This document shows, piece by piece, positions 1 to 6,504 of a stretch of 9,743 bases of DNA (the first letter of the stretch is position 1; each line of letters starts with the position of its first letter). The stretch covers positions 8,503 to 18,245 of the forward strand of contig HF999776.1 in assembly GCA_000434175.1 (NCBI GenBank), given 5' to 3'. Below the pieces are notes generated by a model. That model made no database searches. It was not told the origin of the DNA and worked only from the letters and a program-made list of their open reading frames with translations. A program made the position numbers and the translations under genes. This DNA is from Mycoplasma sp. CAG:611 (GTDB taxonomy: Bacteria > Bacillota_I > Bacilli_A > RF39 > UBA660).

Positions 1-2
1 AA

Positions 3-179
3 TTAATCGATTATGAAATAAGTGATGAGAAAATAATACTTAACTTTAATAATATAACATCTTTTAGTGATTATTTAGATTTAATAACTTATTCAGTGTT
101 TGATAATTATGATGTTAATTCTGTGGTGTTTTTAGAAAATAATGAAAATTTTATTGAAAAATTTAGAAAAGACACTTGA
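3..179 (+). CDS. 3' end of unidentified gene (possible GerMN-type domain)
   Basis: This is an open frame of 58 codons that enters from the left edge and ends in TGA at 177-179; its start lies outside the window. The visible residues contain a beta-strand-like stretch (EKIILNFNNIT), a helix-like stretch (LDLITYSVFDNYDV) and a second strand (SVVFLENNE). This order loosely resembles the end of a GerMN domain, found in spore germination and spore cortex lipoproteins, where a VDFS-like strand, a helix and a KVxFxVDG-like strand follow one another. The match is by eye and weak, so the product is best treated as unknown. It is the only gene here that ends in TGA. Its stop codon lies within the -35 element of the downstream tRNA promoter, so the two units are packed tightly. 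Confidence 0.6.
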   Translation, partial: LIDYEISDEKIILNFNNITSFSDYLDLITYSVFDNYDVNSVVFLENNENFIEKFRKDT

Positions 180-204
180 AGTTTATAAAAAAATGTTATA
201 TAAT
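176..204 (+). promoter_or_regulatory. Sigma-A promoter of the tRNA pair
   Basis: TTGAAG at 176-181 and a perfect TATAAT at 199-204 are separated by exactly 17 bp. The predicted start point is near 211, about 23 nt before the tRNA-Arg gene. The -35 box covers the stop codon of the upstream gene. Confidence 0.75.
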
Positions 205-233
205 GAATAAGCATTGAAGTTAAATGTTTATTT

Positions 234-310
<77 letters not shown>

Positions 311-319
311 CTTATAAAT

Positions 320-396
320 CGGGAAATGGCTCAACTTGGTAGAGCACTTGGTTTGGGACCAAGGGGTTGCAGGTTCAAATCCTGTTTTCCCGACCA
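320..396 (+). tRNA. tRNA-Pro (anticodon UGG)
   Basis: The acceptor stem is CGGGAAA at 320-326 with TTTCCCG at 386-392. The D stem is GCTC/GAGC. The anticodon stem CTTGG/CCAAG encloses TTTGGGA, giving anticodon TGG at 354-356. The T stem is GCAGG/CCTGT with loop TTCAAAT, including one G-U pair. Discriminator A393 and an encoded CCA (394-396) follow. It lies directly downstream of tRNA-Arg and shares its promoter and terminator. Confidence 0.97.
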
Positions 397-408
397 TTAT
401 TGTATTTT

Positions 409-440
409 ACCCTTATTTTATAAGGGTTTTATTATTTTTT
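409..440 (+). terminator. Intrinsic terminator of the tRNA operon
   Basis: A 7-bp stem, ACCCTTA (409-415) with TAAGGGT (421-427), encloses a 5-nt loop and is followed by a T-rich tract through 440. It lies 12 nt after the tRNA-Pro CCA end. Confidence 0.85.
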
Positions 441-459
441 GATCTAATTTTTGATCTAA
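436..459 (+). repeat. 12-bp perfect tandem duplication
   Basis: TTTTTGATCTAA occurs twice back to back (436-447 and 448-459). It sits between the tRNA terminator tail and the ribosome binding site of the next gene. It is short and AT-rich, and probably a replication-slippage product. No function is evident. Confidence 0.7.
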
Positions 460-474
460 AATTAAGGAGTGAGT

Positions 475-729
475 ATGGAAGATTATAATATTGATGAACT
501 TTTAAAAAATATAAAGCCTAATTTACATAAGTCGTATAATGGAATATTCTTAACTGATGAAGAAGTTAGTGTATTAAAATTATATGGTTTTGATATTAAT
601 AAATATAGTGATATAAAAGAGTTAATGTTTGATTTAGAAGAATATTTAAACGATGAAATGCAAGATGATTTAGAACAGGTTTTATTATCTTTAGCAGAGT
701 TTAATTATTATAATAATACTACAAAATAA
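475..729 (+). CDS. Small acidic hypothetical protein (84 aa)
   Basis: I do not recognise this protein. The ATG at 475 is chosen because AAGGAG at 464-469 lies 5 nt upstream. A GTG six bases earlier (469) would overlap that ribosome binding site. The product is acidic and predicted helical, with no signal peptide, membrane segment or cysteine. Recognisable stretches are FLTDEEVSVLKLYGFDI (residues 25-41), an acidic helix DLEEYLNDEMQDDLEQ (53-68), and the tail SLAEFNYYNN (72-81). It has the look of a small cytosolic protein conserved within one Bacillota lineage. No convincing promoter lies between the tRNA terminator and the gene, so it may depend on terminator read-through or on a weak AT-rich promoter. 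It ends at a hairpin shared with the convergent mscL. Confidence 0.8.
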   Translation: MEDYNIDELLKNIKPNLHKSYNGIFLTDEEVSVLKLYGFDINKYSDIKELMFDLEEYLNDEMQDDLEQVLLSLAEFNYYNNTTK

Positions 730-730
730 A

Positions 731-756
731 ATAAAAAGATTATTTAGTCTTTTTAT
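731..756. terminator. Bidirectional terminator between the 84-aa gene and mscL
   Basis: ATAAAAAGA (731-739) pairs perfectly with TCTTTTTAT (748-756) around an 8-nt loop. The + strand continues with a run of T (757-762), and the - strand continues with the complement of an A-rich run before 731. The hairpin covers the mscL stop codon (740-742). Confidence 0.75.
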
Positions 757-1135
757 TTTTTTCTTTTAATAAATCTCTTATTTCTTCTAGTAATATTACA
801 TCATCACTCTTTTTAGGAGTTTCTTTTTTTGGTGGTTCTTTATGAGTTATTTTATTTATACATTTAACCATAATAAATATACAGAAAGATATAATTAAAA
901 AGTTAACAATATTTTGAACAAATAATCCATAGTTAAGACTAGCACCAGTTGTTTTATTTAATATAATTTTAGCTTCTTCAAAGTTAATTCCTCCAAGTAA
1001 AAGACCAATAACTGGCATAATAACATCATTTACAAGTGAAGTTACAATATCGCCAAAAGCTTTACCTATAATAACACCAACTGCTAAATCAATAACGTTA
1101 CCACGAGAAATAAATTTTTTAAATTCTTTTAACAT
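740..1135 (-). CDS. mscL: Large-conductance mechanosensitive channel MscL
   Basis: MscL is a homopentameric membrane channel that opens under high membrane tension and releases solutes on hypo-osmotic shock. At 131 aa it has the normal family length. The N-terminal amphipathic helix (MLKEFKKFI) leads into the signature RGNVIDLAVGVIIG (residues 11-24), which begins the pore-lining TM1 (about 14-42). A short external loop follows (about 48-68), then TM2 (about 70-95, with YGLFVQNIVNFLI). The C terminus has a charged linker and the cytoplasmic helix LLEEIRDLLKE (115-125), as in E. coli MscL. The ATG at 1135 is preceded on the minus strand by AGAAAGGAA. It is transcribed alone, divergent from the coiled-coil gene at 1244 and convergent with the 84-aa gene. 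Nothing in it appears degraded. Confidence 0.98.
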   Translation of the reverse strand: MLKEFKKFISRGNVIDLAVGVIIGKAFGDIVTSLVNDVIMPVIGLLLGGINFEEAKIILNKTTGASLNYGLFVQNIVNFLIISFCIFIMVKCINKITHKEPPKKETPKKSDDVILLEEIRDLLKEKNKKTK

Positions 1136-1156
1136 AATAAATTCCTTTCTAAAATC

Positions 1157-1185
1157 ATTTTAACATATTTTTAAATTTTTAAAAA
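1157..1185 (-). promoter_or_regulatory. Probable mscL promoter
   Basis: On the minus strand, TAAAAT (1162-1157) is preceded by TGT, which makes an extended -10. Seventeen bp upstream is TTTTTA (1185-1180), a weak -35. It lies back to back with the promoter of the gene at 1244, with 4 bp between their -35 boxes. Confidence 0.45.
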
Positions 1186-1189
1186 TATA

Positions 1190-1218
1190 TTTACTAAAAT
1201 TAATAAATATGCTATAAT
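1190..1218 (+). promoter_or_regulatory. Sigma-A promoter with extended -10 for the gene at 1244
   Basis: TTTACT (1190-1195) and a perfect TATAAT (1213-1218) have a 17-bp spacer, with TG at 1210-1211 giving an extended -10. The predicted start is near 1225, leaving a leader of about 19 nt that holds the AAGGAG ribosome binding site (1231-1236). Confidence 0.8.
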
Positions 1219-1243
1219 TTACCTATATTGAAGGAGTGATTTT

Positions 1244-2167
1244 ATGAACGCAAATGATAGAGAAGTAATTTCTGGATTAACAAAACAAATAGAATTATTA
1301 CAAGAACAAATAAAGTCTATGAATGAGGTTATGGTAAAAATGTTAGAAAAAGATAATCCTAAGGTAGAAACAGAAGAAGATAGACGAAATAAACTTATTG
1401 AAGAAACTAGAAGTCATACTGAAGAACTTAATAAAAAATTAGAACAAAGAGAAAGAAATCATAATATAGCATACAAAGCAAAAAAATTAGGAGAAGTTGT
1501 AAATAATTTTGGTGAAAGAGTATTTACAATGGATTATCTTAATACATTAAGTGGTTTTGCAATCGATGAAGCTTATGATAATTATTTTCAAGATGGTAAT
1601 TGTAAAGTTGGTACTAAAAAATTAAGTGATGAAGAACTTGAAAAATATGAAATTTTATTTGAAGGTAAAAAACCAAAAGAAGAAGTAAAAGAAGAAAAGA
1701 AAAATGAAGATGAAGGAAACTTTAAAATAAAAGAAGTTGAAACAGATGAAAAAACAAAAATTGCTGAGGGTTTTGATAAAAATATTAATGAAACAGATCC
1801 ATTAAATAATTTAGAAGAAGAAAAAAATGATGAAAAAGAATTAAGTGATAATTTGATAGAAACATCAGAAAAAGAAAAAAGTAAAGATGAGGAAAAAGCA
1901 GCTGAACAAGCTAAAGAACTAGTTAAACCAGAAGGTGAAAAAAATATAGCAAATGTTGAAGAAGCTTCTCCAAGCCTTAAATCAAAAATTTGGAATAAAT
2001 TAAAAGGTAATTTAGGAAAAGTTGGCGCTATAGCATTACCACTTGCCGCTATTGCAGGATTACTTCTTGGTGGAATTGGTTGGACTGCAATTGCAGCAAC
2101 AGCACCTGCAACACTTGCAGCATTCGCTGGTGGTTATGTTGCTAAAAAAAGTGGACTTATAAAATAA
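1244..2167 (+). CDS. Coiled-coil, acidic-linker protein with hydrophobic Gly/Ala-rich C terminus (307 aa)
   Basis: I do not recognise a family. Four regions are visible. Residues 8-75 form a heptad-like, Glu/Lys/Gln-rich probable coiled coil. Residues 76-138 look like a small folded domain (KKLGEVVNNFGERVFTMDYL...). Residues 139-240 are a low-complexity Glu/Lys/Asp linker, probably disordered. Residues 246-257 are a basic amphipathic stretch (KSKIWNKLKGNL). This leads into residues 258-300, almost entirely Gly, Ala, Leu and Ile, which could form a helical hairpin of two short membrane segments (about 261-279 and 281-299) ending KKSGLIK. There is no N-terminal signal peptide, so the long N-terminal part is probably cytosolic and tethered to the membrane from its C terminus. 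AAGGAG lies 7 nt before the ATG. The next gene follows after 29 nt without a clear terminator, so they are likely co-transcribed. Membrane insertion is inference from composition. Confidence 0.85.
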   Translation: MNANDREVISGLTKQIELLQEQIKSMNEVMVKMLEKDNPKVETEEDRRNKLIEETRSHTEELNKKLEQRERNHNIAYKAKKLGEVVNNFGERVFTMDYLNTLSGFAIDEAYDNYFQDGNCKVGTKKLSDEELEKYEILFEGKKPKEEVKEEKKNEDEGNFKIKEVETDEKTKIAEGFDKNINETDPLNNLEEEKNDEKELSDNLIETSEKEKSKDEEKAAEQAKELVKPEGEKNIANVEEASPSLKSKIWNKLKGNLGKVGAIALPLAAIAGLLLGGIGWTAIAATAPATLAAFAGGYVAKKSGLIK

Positions 2168-2196
2168 TTTATTTGAATAAGAAGGGATGATTATTT

Positions 2197-2454
2197 ATGA
2201 ATATAAAAAAAGATGTAATAGTTACATTTGAAGATGGAAGTAAAGTATACATTCTTGATACAATGGAATATAATGGTGTTACGTTAGCATTTGTTAATGA
2301 ATTAGATAAAGATTCTGAACCTACAGATACTTATAAAGTGATGCTTGTTAATAATAGTTCTTTACAAAAAGTAAGTAATGCTGAAATATTAAAAGATGTA
2401 TTTCCAATGTTTGTAGAAAGATTAGAAAAAACAATTGAAGAAGAACAAATTTAG
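2197..2454 (+). CDS. DUF1292-like small protein (85 aa)
   Basis: This is a small acidic protein of unknown function. Its layout follows DUF1292 proteins such as B. subtilis YrzB: an opening strand pair around VTFEDGSKVYILDTMEYNG (residues 9-27), a middle strand region (VTLAFVNEL and TYKVMLVNN) and a closing acidic helix (SNAEILKDVFPMFVERLEK, 60-78). The assignment is by eye and tentative. The ATG at 2197 follows GAAGGGA (2181-2187) with about 9 nt spacing. It is the second gene of the unit started by the promoter at 1190-1218. Its stop codon overlaps the stop of the convergent yigZ-family gene by 4 nt, so both 3' ends lie in one shared hairpin. Confidence 0.85.
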   Translation: MNIKKDVIVTFEDGSKVYILDTMEYNGVTLAFVNELDKDSEPTDTYKVMLVNNSSLQKVSNAEILKDVFPMFVERLEKTIEEEQI

Positions 2455-2462
2455 TTCTTCTT
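2438..2462. terminator. Shared hairpin at overlapping convergent stop codons
   Basis: AAGAAGAAC (2438-2446) pairs with GTTCTTCTT (2454-2462) around the 7-nt loop AAATTTA. The loop holds the yigZ-family stop, and the other gene's TAG runs from the loop into the stem. A T-rich tract follows on the + strand. On the minus strand six T follow after a short gap. It is a less classical terminator than the other three shared hairpins in this window. Confidence 0.5.
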
Positions 2463-3026
2463 TTCTTTTATTTCAATATTTTTATTATTAAGTAAATCTT
2501 TTATTTTAATTGCTTTTTCATTGTCAATTAAGACTTCGTAAGTAATAAGATTATTAAAAGTTTTATTAATAATATCTTCATCTTTTAAAATATTGTTTAC
2601 ATAATTTACATTGTCATAATTACAAGTGATAATATATTCTTTTTTAAGTTTATATTCTTTTATTCCTGTTTTTTTAAGATTTTTGTTTGTAACATTTAAA
2701 TATGTTCTAAGTAAATTACCACTTCCAAGTTTTATTCCTCCAAAATACCTAATAACAACTGCAAGAACATAATTTATATCATTCTTTTTTAATAAGTTTA
2801 ACATAGGATATCCTGCAGTTTTAGAAGGCTCTTTATCATCGTTATATTTTTCATCATTATTAATTATATAGGCATAACATATATGACTTGCATCTTTGTA
2901 TTTTATTTTTAAATCATTTAAATAATTATTAACTTCATCAACACTTTTTACAAAGTATAAATAAGAAATAAATCTTGATTTTTTAATTATTAATTCATAT
3001 TCACTTGTTTTTTTTATAACATTCAT
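2451..3026 (-). CDS. YigZ/IMPACT family protein (UPF0029)
   Basis: This is a 191-aa member of the YigZ/YvyE/IMPACT family, whose N-terminal domain (UPF0029) has an RNase PH-like or ribosomal-S5-like fold. The bacterial role is poorly defined, and links to translation regulation come mainly from eukaryotic IMPACT. All signature blocks are present: KSRFI (residues 16-20), HICYAY (48-53), DDKEPSKTAGYPML (63-76) and RYFGGIKLGSGNLLR (93-107). A weaker C-terminal part of about 70 residues matches the family's small second domain (DUF1949 position). The usual DDGEPSGTAG is DDKEPSKTAG here. I start at the ATG at 3026 because AAGGTGA on the minus strand lies just upstream. A GTG nine bases earlier (3035) is inside that ribosome binding site. 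It diverges from the gene at 3120, and no single promoter stands out in the AT-rich gap. Confidence 0.93.
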   Translation of the reverse strand: MNVIKKTSEYELIIKKSRFISYLYFVKSVDEVNNYLNDLKIKYKDASHICYAYIINNDEKYNDDKEPSKTAGYPMLNLLKKNDINYVLAVVIRYFGGIKLGSGNLLRTYLNVTNKNLKKTGIKEYKLKKEYIITCNYDNVNYVNNILKDEDIINKTFNNLITYEVLIDNEKAIKIKDLLNNKNIEIKEKKN

Positions 3027-3090
3027 ATTTGTCACCTTTTTCTTTATAATAATATTTTATCAAAAAACAATAAAAAATAATATAAAAATA

Positions 3091-3099
3091 TGATATAAT
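3091..3099 (+). promoter_or_regulatory. Extended -10 promoter of the 3120-uvrC-sortase operon
   Basis: TGATATAAT at 3091-3099 is a perfect TATAAT with an upstream TG (extended -10). No good -35 sits 17 bp upstream, which extended -10 promoters tolerate. The start would be near 3106, just before GGAGG (3109-3113). Confidence 0.6.
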
Positions 3100-3119
3100 T
3101 TAATAAACGGAGGTATTTT

Positions 3120-3872
3120 ATGAATTACAAATTTAATGATAATACACTTCTTCATGCCGTGGCATTTAATCCTTTTAAATTAGAAAGTATATTACAAAAT
3201 GGTATAATATCTTTTAACGAAGCAAGTAATTCTAAGCTTCCTTTTACAAGAAATACATTTGGTTATAATTTTGATGATTATATTTCAATGACAAGATATA
3301 TGTATGTTTCTTTTAAAGATACAACAACATCATTTTATAATTATAGTTTAAAAGGTATTTCTTTAATTGTTGAGAATCAAGATTTTATTTATAATCAAAA
3401 TGAGATGTATTTTAATTATCCTGATGAAGTATTTGTTAAAGATAAAGTAGTTAAAGAAAATATAAAAGGAATTTTACTTCCTTCAAAATATTTAGATTAT
3501 TTAATCGAAGAACTTCCTATGTTTAATTTAAAATCTACAAGTTATATTAATATAAAACATACTTGTGATGATTTAATTAAATATTTAAAAACATTAAATT
3601 ATGATGTTAATATATCTTTATATAATATTTATTTAAATGATGTATATCAAGTTGTTTTAAAGCTTCAAAAAGATGAAAATAATTCTATGTTACTTGAAGA
3701 ATTTATGGAATGTAAAATAGCATTAAATGAGTTTATTGCTAGTGAAGTTCAAAATGCTTTTGATAAAATGTTTAATAAAAATTTTACAACTCTTGAAGAA
3801 ATGACTACTTTTATTGCAGAAAAATATAATAAAAAAATATATTATATAGATAGTTTAAAATATGTAAGATAA
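3120..3872 (+). CDS. Unknown protein, possible ADP-ribosyltransferase-like (ART) fold (250 aa)
   Basis: I cannot assign a known family. The first half follows the order seen in ART-fold enzymes (DarT, PARP-like and Tpt1-like groups). An early histidine sits on a short strand (LLHAV, H12) and is followed by a helix and turn reading KLESILQNGIIS (20-31), like the LxxILxxGI motif of these enzymes. Next comes YISMTR (54-59), where they often have a strand with Ser/Thr/Tyr. Then PDEVFVKDKVVKENIKGILLP (101-121) resembles the strand carrying the catalytic Glu (E103) and the strand after it. The second half (about 125-250) is helical and unrecognised. There is no signal peptide or membrane segment, so it is likely cytosolic. 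GGAGG lies 6 nt before the ATG. It opens an operon, with uvrC 17 nt downstream. The ART assignment is inference from pattern only; activity is not shown. Confidence 0.85.
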   Translation: MNYKFNDNTLLHAVAFNPFKLESILQNGIISFNEASNSKLPFTRNTFGYNFDDYISMTRYMYVSFKDTTTSFYNYSLKGISLIVENQDFIYNQNEMYFNYPDEVFVKDKVVKENIKGILLPSKYLDYLIEELPMFNLKSTSYINIKHTCDDLIKYLKTLNYDVNISLYNIYLNDVYQVVLKLQKDENNSMLLEEFMECKIALNEFIASEVQNAFDKMFNKNFTTLEEMTTFIAEKYNKKIYYIDSLKYVR

Positions 3873-3889
3873 AAAGAAAGGAGAACTTT

Positions 3890-5656
3890 ATGTTTAAAGA
3901 AAAGTTAGCTTTACTACCTTCTAAACCAGGGTGTTATATTCATAAAGATAAAAATGGTAATGTTATATATGTAGGTAAAGCTAAAAATTTAAAAAAAAGA
4001 GTTAGTTCTTATTTTAATAAAATTCATACGGGTAAAACTAAAGCTTTAGTGGATAATATTAATGATTTTGAATATATTGTTACAAATAGTGAAATAGAAT
4101 CATTTATTTTAGAAATTAATTTAATAAAAAAGTATTCTCCTAAATATAATATTTTACTTAAAGATGATAAAACTTATCCTTATATTGAACTTACAAATGA
4201 AAAATATCCAAGAGTTAAAATAATAAGAACAAAAACAAGAAAAAAAACGAAATCTAAGTTATTTGGTCCTTTTCCTAATGTAGTAAGTGCAAGAAAAACA
4301 GTGGATTTAATTAATCGAATTTATCCTCTTAGAAAATGTAATACTTTAAAAAAAGATTTATGTTTATATTATCATATAAATGAATGTCTTGGATATTGCA
4401 AATATAATATTTCTAAAGAACAAATAGATTTAATGATTAAAGAAATAACAGAAGTATTAAATGGAAATTATAAAGAAATAACTAAAAAACTTGAAGAAGA
4501 AATGTTTAAAGAAAGTGAAAACTTAAATTATGAAAAGGCTCTTGAATTAAAAAAAATGATTGAAGATGTTAAAACTACAATTAGTAAACAAATAGTGGTA
4601 TCTAATGTAAAATATAATTTTGATGTATTTGGTTATTATGTTAAAGATAATTATTTATCAATTGAAACTTTATTTATAAGGGAAGGAATAATAATAGGAA
4701 GAGTTCATAAAATATTTGATATAACAGATGAAATTAATGATGTTTACTTAAGATATATAACTAATTTTTATGAAAAATATGAACTTCCTAAAGAGATAAT
4801 AATTCAAGATGAGAATGAGGTTTCTTTATTAAGTACATACTTAAATACAAAAGTAAATTGTCCTAAAAAAGGGGATGTTAAACATATTTTAGATATGGCA
4901 ATAAATAATGCTGAAATATATTTAAATGAAAACTTAGAAATCGTAAAAAAAGATTTAAAGATAAAAAAAGAAGTTTTAGAAAAATTAAAATCTTTACTTA
5001 ATTTAACTTCATTAAAAAGAATTGATTTATTTGATAACTCACATTTATTTGGAACATATTATGTTGGATGTATGGTTGTTTATGAAGATTTAGAACCTAA
5101 TAAAAATTTATATAGAAAATATAAAATAAGTTTAGATGTAAAAGATGATTTAAGTGCAATGAAAGAAGTAATTTACAGAAGATATTATCGCATGTTACTT
5201 GATAAAGAAGTTTATCCCGATCTTATAATAATTGATGGGGGAAGTTTACAAATTAAAGTAGTTGTAGAGGTTTTAAATAGTTTAGGTCTTTCAATCAAAG
5301 TAATAGGATTAAAAAAAGATGATAAACATAAAACTAATATCATCGTAGATGACAATTTAAATGAAATAAGTATAAAACAAGATAATCATTTATTTTTATA
5401 TTTAACAAAGATGCAAGATGAAGTACATCGTTTTGCAATTAGTTTTCATCGGGATTTAAAAAGTAAAGGGAGCTTAGAAAGTGTTTTATCAAATGTAAGT
5501 GGTTTAGGAGATAAACGAAGGACTGCTTTACTTAAGAAATATGGTTCATTAAAGAAAATAGAAGAAGCAAGTATTGATGAACTTAAAAGTATTATTCCTG
5601 AAGAAATAGCAAAGAATTTAAAAAAGTATTTAAAGGAGATTAAAGATGAAAGATAA
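3890..5656 (+). CDS. uvrC: Excinuclease ABC subunit C (UvrC)
   Basis: UvrC makes both incisions around DNA damage bound by UvrB in nucleotide excision repair. At 588 aa it is full length. The GIY-YIG domain (residues 10-90) has PGCYI, IYVGKAKNLKKRV with R37, and E75, for the 3' incision. Four cysteines (C150, C158, C166, C170) sit where E. coli UvrC has its iron-sulfur ligands. A UVR-like UvrB-binding stretch follows at about 198-233 (YEKALELKKMI). The RNase H-like 5' nuclease domain has FDNSH (D382), IIDGG (D449) and VHRFAI (H513). The C-terminal HhH region (about 533-585) has VSGLGDKRRTALLKKYGSL. AAAGGAGA precedes the ATG. It lies between the putative ART-like gene (17-nt gap) and a sortase whose start overlaps its end by 11 nt. 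uvrA and uvrB are not in the window. Confidence 0.98.
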   Translation: MFKEKLALLPSKPGCYIHKDKNGNVIYVGKAKNLKKRVSSYFNKIHTGKTKALVDNINDFEYIVTNSEIESFILEINLIKKYSPKYNILLKDDKTYPYIELTNEKYPRVKIIRTKTRKKTKSKLFGPFPNVVSARKTVDLINRIYPLRKCNTLKKDLCLYYHINECLGYCKYNISKEQIDLMIKEITEVLNGNYKEITKKLEEEMFKESENLNYEKALELKKMIEDVKTTISKQIVVSNVKYNFDVFGYYVKDNYLSIETLFIREGIIIGRVHKIFDITDEINDVYLRYITNFYEKYELPKEIIIQDENEVSLLSTYLNTKVNCPKKGDVKHILDMAINNAEIYLNENLEIVKKDLKIKKEVLEKLKSLLNLTSLKRIDLFDNSHLFGTYYVGCMVVYEDLEPNKNLYRKYKISLDVKDDLSAMKEVIYRRYYRMLLDKEVYPDLIIIDGGSLQIKVVVEVLNSLGLSIKVIGLKKDDKHKTNIIVDDNLNEISIKQDNHLFLYLTKMQDEVHRFAISFHRDLKSKGSLESVLSNVSGLGDKRRTALLKKYGSLKKIEEASIDELKSIIPEEIAKNLKKYLKEIKDER

Positions 5657-6494
5657 AAAAAATAAAAAGCTAAAAAAAAGAATAGTTAATATTATCTATA
5701 CAATAATTATAATAGTTTTAGTTTTGGCATTAGGTTTTTCAATTTATAAAATTATTAATTGGGATAAAGATAATAAAAGGGTAAAAGAGCAAGAAGAAGA
5801 AATAAAAAAGATAACTGATATTGTGGAAGTAGATGAAACAGATAATAAAAATATTGAAGTAATTGAACAAAAAGAAGAAATAGCAAAGGAAAATCCCTAT
5901 TGGGATTTTATAAAAATACCACTTATCAGTGTTAATTTTGATGAATTAAAAAAGAAAAATTCTGATACAGTAGGATGGATTAAGGTAGACAATACAAATA
6001 TTAATTATCCTGTTGTTAAATGTTCAAATAATGATTTTTATTTAAATCATGGTTTTGATGAAAAATGGAATGATGCAGGATGGATATTTATGGATTATCG
6101 AAATAATCCAGTTAATTTTGATAAAAACACAGTTATCTATGGTCATTCAAGAATAGATAAGAGTATGTTTGGTACACTTAGGAATGTTGTTAAACAAAGT
6201 TGGTTTAATAATAAAGATAATCATATAATAAAACTTTCAACTCCTAAAGAAAATACAATGTGGCAAGTTTTCTCAACATATAAAATTAAAGCAGAAGATT
6301 ATTATTTACAAAATAAGTTTTCTAGTGACAGCGAATATCAAACATGGCTTAATGATATGCGTAGAAGATCACAATTTAATTATGGAATAAGTGTATCTAC
6401 AAGTGATAAAGTTTTAACACTTTCATCTTGTTTTGATACTAATGGTACAAGAGTAGTATTACATGCTAAATTAATAAAAAAAGAAGTGAGATAG
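5646..6494 (+). CDS. srtB: Class B sortase
   Basis: This is a membrane-anchored cysteine transpeptidase that cleaves a C-terminal sorting signal and joins the protein to cell-wall peptide. Of its 282 aa, residues 1-12 are basic and cytosolic and 13-38 are one transmembrane anchor. A charged stalk (about 40-82) precedes the sortase domain (about 85-280). The catalytic residues are H167 in VIYGHS, C262 in LTLSSC and R269 in GTRVVLHAKLI. Class B is indicated by VGWIKVDNTNINYPVV, by the long insertion with a helix between the His and Cys strands (DSEYQTWLNDM, about 228-238) and by the LSSCFD context. AAAGGAGA (5632-5639) lies inside the end of uvrC, 6 nt before the ATG, and the genes overlap by 11 nt, which suggests translational coupling. 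No sortase substrate (NPQTN- or LPXTG-like) is encoded in the window, so its target is unknown. The class is fairly sure; the srtB symbol is by class only. Confidence 0.95.
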   Translation: MKDKKNKKLKKRIVNIIYTIIIIVLVLALGFSIYKIINWDKDNKRVKEQEEEIKKITDIVEVDETDNKNIEVIEQKEEIAKENPYWDFIKIPLISVNFDELKKKNSDTVGWIKVDNTNINYPVVKCSNNDFYLNHGFDEKWNDAGWIFMDYRNNPVNFDKNTVIYGHSRIDKSMFGTLRNVVKQSWFNNKDNHIIKLSTPKENTMWQVFSTYKIKAEDYYLQNKFSSDSEYQTWLNDMRRRSQFNYGISVSTSDKVLTLSSCFDTNGTRVVLHAKLIKKEVR

Positions 6495-6504
6495 CTTCTT
6501 TTTT
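6477..6504. terminator. Bidirectional terminator between sortase and Tyr-rich gene
   Basis: AAAAAAGAAG (6477-6486) pairs with CTTCTTTTTT (6495-6504), a 10-bp perfect stem with an 8-nt loop that contains the sortase TAG stop. The stop of the opposing gene (6503-6505) is at the other edge. On the minus strand the stem continues into a T-rich tract. Confidence 0.75.

Noticed and set aside
436..459. Attachment site or element boundary at the 12-bp tandem repeat beside the tRNA genes
   Set aside because: It does not match the tRNA 3' end, no integrase is near, and both copies are adjacent; slippage is simpler.
469..474. GTG at 469 as the start of the small acidic gene
   Set aside because: It overlaps the AAGGAG ribosome binding site (464-469); the ATG at 475 has proper spacing.
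3027..3035. GTG at 3035 as the start of the YigZ-family gene
   Set aside because: It is part of the AAGGTGA ribosome binding site for the ATG at 3026.
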